64,000 nt of DNA, taken from an uncultured Dehalococcoidia bacterium. Lineage in GTDB: Bacteria > Chloroflexota > Dehalococcoidia > Lucifugimonadales > CATOSD01. Where the stretch lies: contig CATOSD010000001.1 of assembly GCA_951812395.1 (NCBI GenBank), forward strand, positions 1,147,108 through 1,211,107, in the 5' to 3' direction. The notes under the pieces were generated by a model. That model worked only from the letters and a program-made list of their open reading frames with translations. It made no database searches and was not told where the DNA came from. The translations under genes were made by a program, and so were the position numbers. Positions 35,601-43,388 of this stretch are shown here, in pieces. How positions within the stretch are numbered: the first letter of the stretch is position 1; each line of letters opens with the position of its first letter.

Positions 35601-36045
35601 GCGCGCCTTTTATGCCACGGCCTGAGAACTCACGGCTACCGGATTTTGGGAAAAGAAATGCCTCGGCAAGACCTGCTACGAGGAATGCAAACGTCATGCC
35701 GAGGGCGACGAGCTGCATGTAGGTCCACGAGAAGGTCCACCACCTGGACAACAGGCTGGGCGAACTGAGCCCCCTGTCAACGCATAGCCCCTGGATACAC
35801 CGGCCTGGTTCCAAATCGGACTCGGGGGAGTAGCCCTGGTCAGGTGTGAGACCAACTCCCTCAGTGGCGACTCCGCTTTCAGGACGTAGGGCGATTTCCA
35901 CGTCTTCCCGGACGGTGTCCAGCTTGGGGACTCGGTTGAAGCTCAGGAACAGGGCCAGAATTATGGCAAAGAGAACCAGCCCGACTGCTCGCTTCTTCTT
36001 GAGGGAGGTGTTGAAAACGGCCTGTGGGATCATAGAGGCGGCCAT
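32641..36045 (-). CDS. Fusion of a YraQ/DUF318-type permease with FG-GAP repeats and a UnbV/ASPIC domain
   Basis: This 1134-aa protein joins two normally separate modules without frame disruption. Residues 1 to about 410 are a multi-pass permease of the UPF0718/YraQ type, with the family's NLCSAC cysteine pair and PLLFEIPLVAALMLLGMGTAPAA-like helices (quoted in part). A Ser/Ala-rich linker (about 415-470) leads to FG-GAP/VCBS-like repeats with calcium-loop signatures such as DYDRDGDHDFY, DLNNDGFQDLY, DVDRDGWLDLY and DYDDDGDADLW. The last about 95 residues form a UnbV/ASPIC domain (HWTTIRLRG...GIGARVYV...WPSGR). The repeats would lie outside the cell. The fusion is unusual; its role is unknown. 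It lies 23 bases after the DppC-like gene. Confidence 0.88.
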   Translation of the reverse strand: MAASMIPQAVFNTSLKKKRAVGLVLFAIILALFLSFNRVPKLDTVREDVEIALRPESGVATEGVGLTPDQGYSPESDLEPGRCIQGLCVDRGLSSPSLLSRWWTFSWTYMQLVALGMTFAFLVAGLAEAFLFPKSGSREFSGRGIKGALKGLVVGPAMNLCSACIVPIANSFRGRGAGIEATISITQGSSTLNIPSMIMAILVFTPMLAGSRIVLSIVGALLIGPLVAIAAGQRGQASSVEPMDIDWNERAPSTWKRALSEGFQEWIKASLGYLIRLGPVMVIAGFASGLAIQWISPDNVSAFLGNDIQGVAIAATLGILINVPLLFEIPLVAALMLLGMGTAPAATLLFTAAAGGPITFWGLARVIPKRATAAFVTTTWGLGLIGGFSVLALAALVEETNFGINPGVASATVGESEDAASAPAVSRASDARETASSSSGSDAAGPARGFASYKRPESLIYDPSITPFVNIAPLALKDGFEVWNYRPGVVVFDYDRDGDHDFYVTSEAGHSNFLYRNEGDGTFVNAALDAGVAAIESNSAGAIACDLNNDGFQDLYVGARGIVGDNLDYRAALGSDSAARKLREAVQDRLFVNDGDGSFTEITESAFGRSANLRSAASMACADVDRDGWLDLYVGNLVDEDFFEFSSSSHPGHYNVLYHNKGALTFQEIAESAGVRGSQITMLDPGGRALTFKDLTTGQEYEGYDPTFKDAGGHTVGDPTGRTHATLFFDYDDDGDADLWVANDGDRLRVFRNDSSQGNIKLTPVARAMGIDTVGNWMGFAVGDYDGDNALDVFVTNAGYHLLLRPAQETPGGDCAYQHQFEWGTCLHFLLRNGGTRELSDVGIVGLFSDVASATKVLPSSIMVPDSLDPENIHPFWEAPTGLAAYDFGYGATFFDYNNDGAQDLYWLGAEIARGEGPGGEVYPGAGRMLRGDGQGAFEDITIRAGLLDVLVNYHSSLDPNDPSIKAIAGEIRTRFHENGKGLAHGDLNGDGYVDLIGTNSSGPVWEGTLESVTQAKGPMFVWLNGGGENHWTTIRLRGRMAIDGTGSNADGIGARVYVKTTPKDADRPVIQVQEVRAGSSYLSMDSIELEFGVGTATVLQEITILWPSGRTQVINNAPVDRLLEFAEPRYSQR

Positions 36046-36068
36046 GCAATAACGCCTGATAGGCGGCC

Positions 36069-36968
36069 TTACATTCGTGTTTTGAGCCGAGGGTCGAGAT
36101 TATCCCGGAGGCCATCACCCGCGAGGTTGATACCCAACACAGTCAGTGTCAGAAAGAAACCAGGGAACGTTATCACCCAGACGGCGCGGGAGATGTGATT
36201 GCGCCCTTCAGACATGATGTTACCCCAGCTAGGCACCTCGGGTGGCGGCCCCACACCAAGGAAGCTCAAGTAAGACTCCGCCAGTATTGAAACAGCGCAA
36301 ATGAAGGTACCCATAACGATCAATGGGGCAACCGTGTTGGGAAGAATATGACGCGCGAGAATACGATAAGTGGGCACTCCCAATGCGCGGGCTGCGTCTA
36401 CGAACATAAACTCTCGTATGCTGAGTACTGATGACCTGACCACACGAACGGCCCGTGGCGTCTCCACCACACAAAGGGCGATGATAACGTTCTGCACGCT
36501 ACCGCCCAGGAGTGCGACCATCGCCAGGGCCAGAATCAAGGAGGGGATTGACATCAGCCCGTCCATTATCCTCATGACTATTGAGTCCAGTGTACGGAAG
36601 TAGCCGACTGCCAGACCTATAATCGCCCCGACGGTGATAGTGATGGCGGCCACGGCACCGCCAACAATTAACGAAATCCGGCTTCCGTACATAACGCGGG
36701 TGTAGACGTCGCGTCCGAGATTGTCGGTGCCGAACCACGCGCTTGCAGAAGGGGCCTGCAGGCGAATGAACGGATCCACCTCCTTGGGGCTTCCAGTGAA
36801 CAGCAATGGAGCCGTTACAGCTATGAATGCCATTACCACCACAACGCCAATTCCGGCAACCATGGTCGGGTTCCTTTTGGAGAATCTACGGAGGCGACCA
36901 ACAGCGCTCCCAACCGCCGCGGTAGTGTCCGAGGCGGTGATTAGTAGGGATTGATCTTGTTGTGCCAT
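36069..36968 (-). CDS. Peptide/nickel-type ABC transporter permease (DppC-like)
   Basis: The 299-aa protein has the DppC layout: an N-terminal hydrophobic segment (VAGIGVVVVMAFIAVTAPLL), the short extracytoplasmic FGTDNLGRDVYTRVMYG motif of this subfamily, and a five-helix core. The EAA loop reads ARALGVPTYRILARHILPN. It pairs with the DppB-like permease whose stop overlaps its start (at 36968). No ATPase subunit is encoded nearby, so energy must come from an ATPase elsewhere in the genome. The substrate could be an oligopeptide, but the family also imports nickel and sugars' derivatives. Confidence 0.93.
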   Translation of the reverse strand: MAQQDQSLLITASDTTAAVGSAVGRLRRFSKRNPTMVAGIGVVVVMAFIAVTAPLLFTGSPKEVDPFIRLQAPSASAWFGTDNLGRDVYTRVMYGSRISLIVGGAVAAITITVGAIIGLAVGYFRTLDSIVMRIMDGLMSIPSLILALAMVALLGGSVQNVIIALCVVETPRAVRVVRSSVLSIREFMFVDAARALGVPTYRILARHILPNTVAPLIVMGTFICAVSILAESYLSFLGVGPPPEVPSWGNIMSEGRNHISRAVWVITFPGFFLTLTVLGINLAGDGLRDNLDPRLKTRM

Positions 36969-37909
36969 CAGTATCTAACCCTTGGATCGAAATAGGCGTA
37001 TGTGATGTCAATTACCAGATTCATGAATACATAGACTATTGATATGACCAGGACCATCGCCTGTATGACCGGGAAGTCTCTGGCGACGATTGAGTTCACG
37101 AGGAGCCGCCCTAGGCCCGGTATGGCAAATACTTGCTCCGTTACCACAAGTCCGCCGAGCAGTCCGGCGAAACCAAGTCCGACGACGGTTATGATGGGAA
37201 GGGCTGCATTCCTCAAGGCGTGGCGGATTAGAACGACGTTTTCTGCCAGTCCCTTGGCCCTGGCCGTTCGGACATAGTCCTCTCTCAATGTCTCCAGGAC
37301 AGTAGCTCGGGTCATCCTGGTGATAAGGGCCATGAAAATGACGCCCGTGGCGAATACGGGCAAGGCCATACGATAAAAGAAACCCAGGAAGTCCTCGGTT
37401 GGGGCAATGTATCCCGCTGCGGGAAAGAGGTCTAGCTTGATGGCGAACAACCATATAAGCATGAACCCTAACCAGAAGACCGGTATGGAGAACCCCAAGG
37501 AGGCAAAGACCATAATCGTCCGATCAATCCAGGAGTTGGCCTTCCATGCGGCAATCACGCCAAGTGGGAGGGCCATTATAAGAGAGAACAACACCGTCAA
37601 GACGGCCAGTGTCACGGTTGGGGTCAACCATTGTAAGATCAGCCCCAAGACATCATGCTTGGAAACGATAGACACCCCTAGGTCGCCGCGCAAGATGTTC
37701 TTGAACCATATGCCTAACTGAATGGGCAACGGACGGTTAAGCCCGAGAGACTCTCTTATCGCGTCTACCTGCCATTCTTCGGCTTCCATTCCAGCGATGA
37801 GACGCGCAGGGTCTCCCGGGGAGAGGCGCATCAAGCCAAAGACTAGGAGCGAGACTACAAACAGAACAGGGATTGTTGCAATGATTCGCCGGAGAACGTA
37901 ACCGGTCAT
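36968..37909 (-). CDS. Peptide/nickel-type ABC transporter permease (DppB-like)
   Basis: The 313-aa protein begins with the DppB N-terminal pattern (YVLRRIIATIPVLFVVSLLV), then FGLMRLSPGDPARLI, and has the EAA loop ARAKGLAENVVLIRHALRNA and the family end DITYAYFDPRVRY. Six membrane helices are expected. ATG 37909 follows the solute-binding-protein gene by about 200 bases that contain a hairpin. The stop overlaps the DppC start by one base. Confidence 0.93.
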   Translation of the reverse strand: MTGYVLRRIIATIPVLFVVSLLVFGLMRLSPGDPARLIAGMEAEEWQVDAIRESLGLNRPLPIQLGIWFKNILRGDLGVSIVSKHDVLGLILQWLTPTVTLAVLTVLFSLIMALPLGVIAAWKANSWIDRTIMVFASLGFSIPVFWLGFMLIWLFAIKLDLFPAAGYIAPTEDFLGFFYRMALPVFATGVIFMALITRMTRATVLETLREDYVRTARAKGLAENVVLIRHALRNAALPIITVVGLGFAGLLGGLVVTEQVFAIPGLGRLLVNSIVARDFPVIQAMVLVISIVYVFMNLVIDITYAYFDPRVRY

Positions 37910-38023
37910 AGTCTACTCCAAGGGACATCTAGCAAGGGTCACCCTCTACGGCTATACAAATCTTGCTTTGGTAGGCTACTTCACCCCTCTCTAAATCCCC
38001 CCCTTTGTTAGACGGATGTTTAG

Positions 38024-38066
38024 ACCCATCCCTTCGGTAAACTCGGAGCTTTCCGAAGAGATGGGT
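38024..38066 (-). terminator. Stem-loop between the binding-protein and permease genes
   Basis: ACCCATC and CTTCGG (38024-38037) pair with CCGAAG and GATGGGT (38053-38066), a 13-bp stem interrupted by one unpaired C/A, with a 15-base loop. No T-run follows in the direction of transcription. It is more likely an mRNA-stabilising or attenuating hairpin, which often lets a solute-binding-protein transcript be more abundant than those of its permeases. Confidence 0.5.
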
Positions 38067-38107
38067 GAGTGAGCTTCCCAAAATGGTCGAGGGAACAGAG
38101 CTGCAGC

Positions 38108-39865
38108 CTAATTCTCGATCCACACGTTCGTGTAGGCTGGCATTCCCTTTATCTGAGGAGGACTGACAGGGAACCCCTTTACGCTCTTGCTGTAAGGGAT
38201 GATGTTGAAGAACTGACCATGAGGGATCCACATTACGGTTTCCCAAGCTGTGCGGTTGATCTCATCTACGAGGCGCTTTTGCTCTGTAGGGTCTACGGCT
38301 CGGGCAAACTGCATACGCAGGTCTTTCATCACATCGTTCTGATAGGGATTGTTCCCCACGCCGCCGACGATGCCCAGGAGAACCGGGTCCTGATAGCCAT
38401 AGAATCCCATCCAGCTCGTATTCATGTGGTAGTCTCGTGAGAAGGGATTATTCGGCTCTGGCCTGACGCTAAACCTGGATACTGCGCTGGACCAGTCCAT
38501 CGCTGGCATGTCGACTTTGATTCCCACCGCCTCTAGCTCCGCCTTTATGACGTGACCCGTGGGGGTAATCGTCGCGTAGTCGGTGGGATTGATGATTGTG
38601 ATAGGCTCTCCGTTGTATCCCGCTTCCTCCAGCAGGCGCTTGGCCTTCGCCGGGTCGTTCTGGTTGTAGAGTTCCTGCCCGGCATGGCTCTCCCACGTAG
38701 ACCCGCAGTGGAAGATAGCCGGACAGAGAATCCATAGGGCGGGGTCGCCCAGGGAAGCCATGATGGCCTCAGAGTTTAGAGCCGCCTGGATCGCCTGCCG
38801 GATTTTCAGGTTGTCCATGGGTGCAGTCTGGTGAGCAATACCTATGTTAGACAGTTTGCCGGGCTTGTCCAGGGCCACGTCGAAGTCGGGGTGCTCTATC
38901 ATTTCTTGATAAAAGTCCAGGCTCGGCCCATCTACTATGTCCCATTCGCCCGTCTTCAGCCCAGCCATCTTCGTCTCCTCGGATGGGATCTCCAGGATGA
39001 TGAGCTGATCCAAGTAGGGGATCTGAGCGCCGGCAAAGTTGCTGGCCGGATCGGTGCGAGGTATGTAGTCCTCGTTCCTCACATAGATTACGCGGTTCCC
39101 TACTTCCCATCTGTCTAGCCTGAACGGTCCGCTGCCAATAAGGTTATCCTGTCCCACGTCTTGGAACGGGTCGAGGACGGCTATCCTCTCCGGCCACATC
39201 AGGGGGCCATACCGGAGCAAGCCAAAGTGCTGTACGACCAGACCGTAGGGTTCCTTTAGCCTCAGCTCAAATGTCCGGTCGTCTACCGCCTCCAGGCGCA
39301 CTGCCGGATCCTCTTCAGAGAAGTTCTTTAGCATCTCTCCTGCGGGGTGCCTAATCATGTAACGCTCAAGCGACGGGATGATGTCCTTTGTGGTAACAGC
39401 GCCGCCATCGTGGAACATCCGGCCTTCGCGGATGGTAAAGGTGTAGGTCAGGTTGTCCGGCGAAATCGACCAGTCCTCAACCATCTGAGGCTGGGAGTTG
39501 AAATCCGCGTCATACATGAACAGAGGCTCATGCAAATGGAGCGATGCGGCAGCACTCACATAAGCACCCGAAAAGTCCCTATCCAGGGACTTGATGCTAC
39601 CCTGGGACACTACCCGAAGGGTGCCTCCGAACCTGTCCTCACCGGCCATCATGGATGCGACCGTTCGATCGGACGCCGCGGGTGCGGGGGCTGCGGTCGT
39701 GGGCGCCACGGGTGCGGGAGCTGCGGTCGTGGGCGCCGCAGTCGCGGCTGCGGGAGGCGATGTGGCAGTTGCGGCGACAGGCGTAACTTCATCCGCAGAA
39801 CCACATGCCAACACAAATGCCATAGTCAAAACAGATGCGAATAGCAACCACTTATGCTGGGACAT
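38108..39865 (-). CDS. ABC transporter solute-binding lipoprotein, family 5 (peptide/opine/nickel type)
   Basis: From ATG 39865 the 585-aa protein starts with a lipoprotein signal (WLLFASVLTMAFVLACGSAD; the Cys follows VLA). A low-complexity Ala/Pro/Thr linker with a doubled TTAAPAP unit follows, then the family-5 binding domain (SISPDNLTYTFTIREGRMFHDG, DNLKIRQAIQAALN). An upstream frame to 39931 is open but overlaps the promoter and has no support. GGGGG precedes ATG 39865 on the minus strand. The protein would capture a substrate outside the membrane for the DppB/DppC-like permeases downstream. Confidence 0.95.
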   Translation of the reverse strand: MSQHKWLLFASVLTMAFVLACGSADEVTPVAATATSPPAAATAAPTTAAPAPVAPTTAAPAPAASDRTVASMMAGEDRFGGTLRVVSQGSIKSLDRDFSGAYVSAAASLHLHEPLFMYDADFNSQPQMVEDWSISPDNLTYTFTIREGRMFHDGGAVTTKDIIPSLERYMIRHPAGEMLKNFSEEDPAVRLEAVDDRTFELRLKEPYGLVVQHFGLLRYGPLMWPERIAVLDPFQDVGQDNLIGSGPFRLDRWEVGNRVIYVRNEDYIPRTDPASNFAGAQIPYLDQLIILEIPSEETKMAGLKTGEWDIVDGPSLDFYQEMIEHPDFDVALDKPGKLSNIGIAHQTAPMDNLKIRQAIQAALNSEAIMASLGDPALWILCPAIFHCGSTWESHAGQELYNQNDPAKAKRLLEEAGYNGEPITIINPTDYATITPTGHVIKAELEAVGIKVDMPAMDWSSAVSRFSVRPEPNNPFSRDYHMNTSWMGFYGYQDPVLLGIVGGVGNNPYQNDVMKDLRMQFARAVDPTEQKRLVDEINRTAWETVMWIPHGQFFNIIPYSKSVKGFPVSPPQIKGMPAYTNVWIEN

Positions 39866-39930
39866 ATGCAACCCCCTCACGTTACCGCCTTCTGGTAAAG
39901 ACAACTCTCCTTTGATTTCCTCTGAGGCCA

Positions 39931-39959
39931 TTTATACTCTAAGCTTCTGGCCTTGTCAA
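39931..39959 (-). promoter_or_regulatory. Near-consensus sigma-70 promoter for the transporter/cyclase gene set
   Basis: On the minus strand TTGACA (39959-39954) and TATAAA (39936-39931) are separated by exactly 17 bases. The leader to ATG 39865 is about 60 bases. It is the strongest promoter seen in the window and fixes the start of the solute-binding-protein gene. The left end of an IS1380-type element lies only about 20 bases upstream of the -35 box, so upstream regulatory DNA may have been lost. Confidence 0.75.
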
Positions 39960-40146
39960 CTTTGCGGACAATGATGAGCCCGCGTCAGATTACCAGGGGC
40001 GATGTTGGAAGAGGCGTTTGAGTGGGGTCGCCCATCATCTTGCGGCGTGGGGGCCTACCAACGCGGGCATCGACGCTTCAGGCAGGTCCCTGCGTCTCGG
40101 CTTGGATGCGGGTCTGTGGCGTGAGCGGCTGCGAATTGGCCCGCGG

Positions 40147-40184
40147 CCAGGCTATGCCACACTTTATGGTGTGGCATAGCCTGG
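40147..40184. promoter_or_regulatory. Perfect 16-bp hairpin in the 5' region of the IS1380 copy A
   Basis: CCAGGCTATGCCACAC (40147-40162) and GTGTGGCATAGCCTGG (40169-40184) are exact reverse complements with a 6-base loop, TTTATG. No T-run follows on either strand. Inside a transposon leader, such a stem may block transcription or translation entering from flanking DNA. It has stayed perfect although the transposase gene is decayed. Confidence 0.55.
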
Positions 40185-40485
40185 AAAACTTCCCGTTGCG
40201 GCACAGCTGAATCGTCTTGGCCATGCGGTTGGCTCCGCATATCGTCCAACTCATGCCTCGCTCCTTCATTCCTGAAAAGCCTGCCCCGTACTTGATACGG
40301 AGGCATGTCCGCCGCCATCTCCACCATGCCCTCAGCTATCGAAGGACTCGCCAGTTGCTAAGCCCGAATCCACCGAACGAAGGCGTGTGGGAAGCCTGCT
40401 GAAGAAGCCAAAAGGATTCTCCTTTGAATCTGGGACAATGGTCTTGTAACTGCAAACCGACCCCAGAACAAGGAGCACCCAATTG

Positions 40486-41700
40486 ATGCTGCCACGCAAC
40501 CACTCCGACCGCATCCGAATCGCATTCGACGACCACCGCCTGGTGGCCAAGGCCGGGATGCTCCTTCCGGCCGCCCTGGCCCACCGCCTCGGACTTTCCT
40601 AACACGTGCAGGAGTGCCTGTAGCTTGGTGACGCCCCAGACCGGGCCAACACCGGCAACTAGGTGATGACCTTGGTCGCTTCCGCGCTGGCTGGCGGAGA
40701 CTGCATCGACGACGCCCATGCGTTGCGCACCGGAGGGACGTGCCTGCACCCTGGGCGGCACGGTCAAGGCGCTCTCCACCTTGGGCGCCTTTCTTCGCAG
40801 GTTCCGTTGGGGCCACGTCTTCACGGCCATACCGGCAAGCGCGGCTATCACCAGCTGCCGGCTATCGCTGCCGGAACCACAGACGTGCTGATGCCCCGGT
40901 TGCGCGAGGGGCGGGCGAACACCGCTCGCGGCGCCGCCCACTTCCTGTGTGAAACGGTGGGTCGAGTGTGCTACAGAGGGGCCAGCGGACAAATCACGGT
41001 GCGCGCCGACAGCGGCTCTTACACCCATGGCGTAGATTCCGTCTGCCGCAAGCTGGGCGTGGGCTTCTCAATCACCATAGGCCAGCACAAAGGCCTGCGG
41101 AATCTGATCGAGACCATACTCGAGGCGGACTGGAGTTCAATCCCATACTGGATGGACGGCGCAGCCGACGTAGCCGAGACCGCCTGCACCCCCTTCAGAG
41201 TGTGCCCGACGCCGCACCGGTGCGGCTCATCGTCCGGCGAGTCAAGCCCACGCCGGGTTCCCAACTGGTCCTCACCACCGCCTACAGCTTTCACGGCTTC
41301 ATCACCGACCGGGACGGGGACACCCTGGAACTGGAGGCCAATCACCGCCGCCACTCCGAGGTTGAGAACGCCATCCGGGACCTGAAGTACGGCGTGGGGC
41401 TGAATCATCGTCCGTCGGGACGCTTCGCCGCCAACGGCTTCTGGTTGGCGATACAGAGCCTGCCCCGTACTCGATACGGGGTGATGGCGCATAACCTGGC
41501 CCGCTGTACAGCGCGGATCGCTCTGGGTGAGCAGGTGCTGTACCACCAAGACACTGCGGCGGTTCTTCTCCCTGGCCGGACGGATAACCCCGCTCGGCCC
41601 ACCGTCTCAGCCTGCATCTGCCTCAGAACTGGCCGTGGCAAGAGAAATTCGGCCGCGCCTTGGCCCGGCTCCGAACCATTCCACTCTCAGCCTTACGGCA
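40486..41700 (+). pseudogene. IS1380-family transposase, frameshifted (copy A)
   Basis: AAGGAG precedes ATG 40486. The coding pattern starts RIRIAFDDHRLVAKAGMLLP and runs over stops near 40600-40660 to VASALAGGDCIDDAHALRTG. It continues VRADSGSYTHGVDSVCRKLG, ITIGQHKGLRNLIE and, after another shift, LVLTTAYSFHGFITDRDGD and RHSEVENAIRDLKYG. The C-terminal LPQNWPWQEKFGRALARL ends near 41700. These are landmarks of the IS1380 subgroup common in Actinobacteria. At least three frame changes and two stops show it is inactive. Confidence 0.75.
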
Positions 41701-42097
41701 CTCATTCGCCACCGACCCGCCCAGCGCACAACGGGGGTCCCGCAGACTCGCGCCACAACGGTCGGCGAGCGCATCCTTCCGCGTCCTGTGTCCTCATCTC
41801 GCCCCCCGGCCCATCGCAGACCGCCATCGGCGCCTTCCCGCCGACCCTGATACAAGCCCGGATAATCGCGCCTGTAACTCCCTCACATCCTTCCTCCGTC
41901 CCCACTCCGTCCACCTGTGTGAATCGGTGGATTCGGGCTAAGACAAGTGCAAACTGATGGCCGCCTAGTAATCTGACACAGGCTCGACAATGATGGGCCT
42001 ATGTCAAATTGGTTTGCGATGCCCACGTACATCCATGGATCAAGGATCGTTTGACTTGAACCTAGCGAATTTGAAAGGAGGTGGGACGAAGAGCTAG

Positions 42098-43295
42098 GGA
42101 TACTCTGAACAAGTCTGGTGTGTTGTGGCATAGTAAAATGCCATACACAAAGCAGAGATGTTTGGGGTGAAGGCACGATGGACCAGCCAACATTTGCCGA
42201 CTTGGAGTACGAGAGCAAGAAGCGCAAGACCCGGCGGGAGATATTCCTTGAGCGCATGGACGGTCTGATCCCGTGGGAGCAGCTCGTAGAACGCATCCGC
42301 CCGTTCTATCCCAAGGCAGGCCGGGGCCGGCGACCTTATGAGTTATCTGTGATGCTGCGGATTCACTGTGTGCAGGCGTTCTACAACCTCAGTGATCCTG
42401 GCATGGAGGACATGCTCTACGAGGTCGAGTCGGTGAGACGGTTCGTAGGGTTGAGGCTATCGGGCCCGCTCCCGGACGAGACGACGATCCTGAACTTCCG
42501 CCATCTGCTGGAAGAGCACGAGTTGGGACAGGTTCTGTTCGAGGAGATCAACCGTCACCTGGAGTCCCAGGGGCTGCGACTTCGGGAGGGGACGATCGTG
42601 GACGCGAGCATCATTGAGGCGCCATCGTCGACGAAGAATCGTGCAGGTGAGCGAGACCCTGAGATGCGTCAAACGAAGAAGGGGAATGAGTGGCACTTCG
42701 GGATGAAGGTACACATCGGTGCGGACGCTGAGACGGGAGTAGTACATAGCGTAACGACGACACCTGCGAACGTTCATGACGTGACGGAGGCTCACCGGCT
42801 ACTGCACGGTGGAGAGAATCGGGTGTGGGGCGATGCGGGGTATCAGGGAGTCGGCAAGCGATTGGAGAACCGCGAGTTGGATGTGGACTGGCAGGTAGCG
42901 CTGAGACCCGGGAGACGTCGGCAACTGGAGCCGGGAAGCTATGAGGTGCTAGTGGAGAAGCGCAAGGCGTCGACCAGGGCGAAGGTGGAGCATCCGTTCC
43001 TGTACGTGAAGCGCCACTTTGGATACGCCAAGGTGCGTTACCGAGGGTTGGCAAAGAACACGCAACGACTGGCGTTGCTACTGGGAATGACGAACTTGAT
43101 AAGGGCGGAGCGGTACTTGGCAGCCTGACAAGGGCGGAGTGCGCCCAAGCTGGACAAACGAACGCAGATACGCCTTAGCAGAGCCGTTTCAGGACCACAA
43201 GACCTCTATCGACACACCGTAGGAGGAAGAAATACCTCGGACAGCCCACTTACTGTCCATCACATACGAGATGACCTCAGTTGTTCAGAGGTTCC
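42098..43295 (+). mobile_element. Intact IS5-family insertion sequence, copy 1 (1198 bp)
   Basis: Inverted ends GGATACTCTGAACAA (left) and GGAACCTCTGAACAA (reverse complement of right) bound the element, with a CTAG target duplication at 42094-42097 and 43296-43299, typical for IS5. A second copy of the same length, whose encoded transposase is identical, lies in inverted orientation at 57312-58509. The identity implies recent transposition. Confidence 0.93.
42178..43128 (+). CDS. IS5-family transposase (copy 1)
   Basis: The 316-aa DDE transposase begins MDQPTFADLEYESKKRKTRR at ATG 42178; an in-frame upstream start at 42118 would overlap the terminal repeat and is less likely. The N-terminal domain (PYELSVMLRIHCVQAFYNLS) and the catalytic residues are visible: Asp in DASIIEAPSS, Asp in WGDAGYQG, and Glu in KVEHPF. 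The frame is intact, so the element should be mobile. Confidence 0.93.
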   Translation: MDQPTFADLEYESKKRKTRREIFLERMDGLIPWEQLVERIRPFYPKAGRGRRPYELSVMLRIHCVQAFYNLSDPGMEDMLYEVESVRRFVGLRLSGPLPDETTILNFRHLLEEHELGQVLFEEINRHLESQGLRLREGTIVDASIIEAPSSTKNRAGERDPEMRQTKKGNEWHFGMKVHIGADAETGVVHSVTTTPANVHDVTEAHRLLHGGENRVWGDAGYQGVGKRLENRELDVDWQVALRPGRRRQLEPGSYEVLVEKRKASTRAKVEHPFLYVKRHFGYAKVRYRGLAKNTQRLALLLGMTNLIRAERYLAA

Positions 43296-43388
43296 CTAGA
43301 ACATATTAGTCTTTCGGAATTTGCCAGACCGCAAAACCGCCAACTAGAATAGGGTAACTTGATCACTCGGGTGGAAGGGGAATAGGAC

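Larger units (their letters stand above)
39979..41982 (+). mobile_element. Degenerate IS1380-family element, actinobacterial type (copy A)
   Basis: The right end is CCTAGTAATCTGACACAGG (41964-41982) and the left end near 39979 contains GCGTCAGATTACCAGG, its imperfect reverse complement. Inside is a broken IS1380-type transposase. A 14-15-base direct repeat, GACAATGATG(A/G)GCC, flanks the two ends (39967-39980 and 41986-41999), longer than the usual 4-5-base duplication. The termini resemble those of the four MITE-like repeats in the window. Confidence 0.7.

Noticed and set aside
39866..39931. Longer N-terminus for the solute-binding lipoprotein
   Set aside because: It would overlap the -10 box; the lipoprotein signal and ribosome site place the start at 39865.
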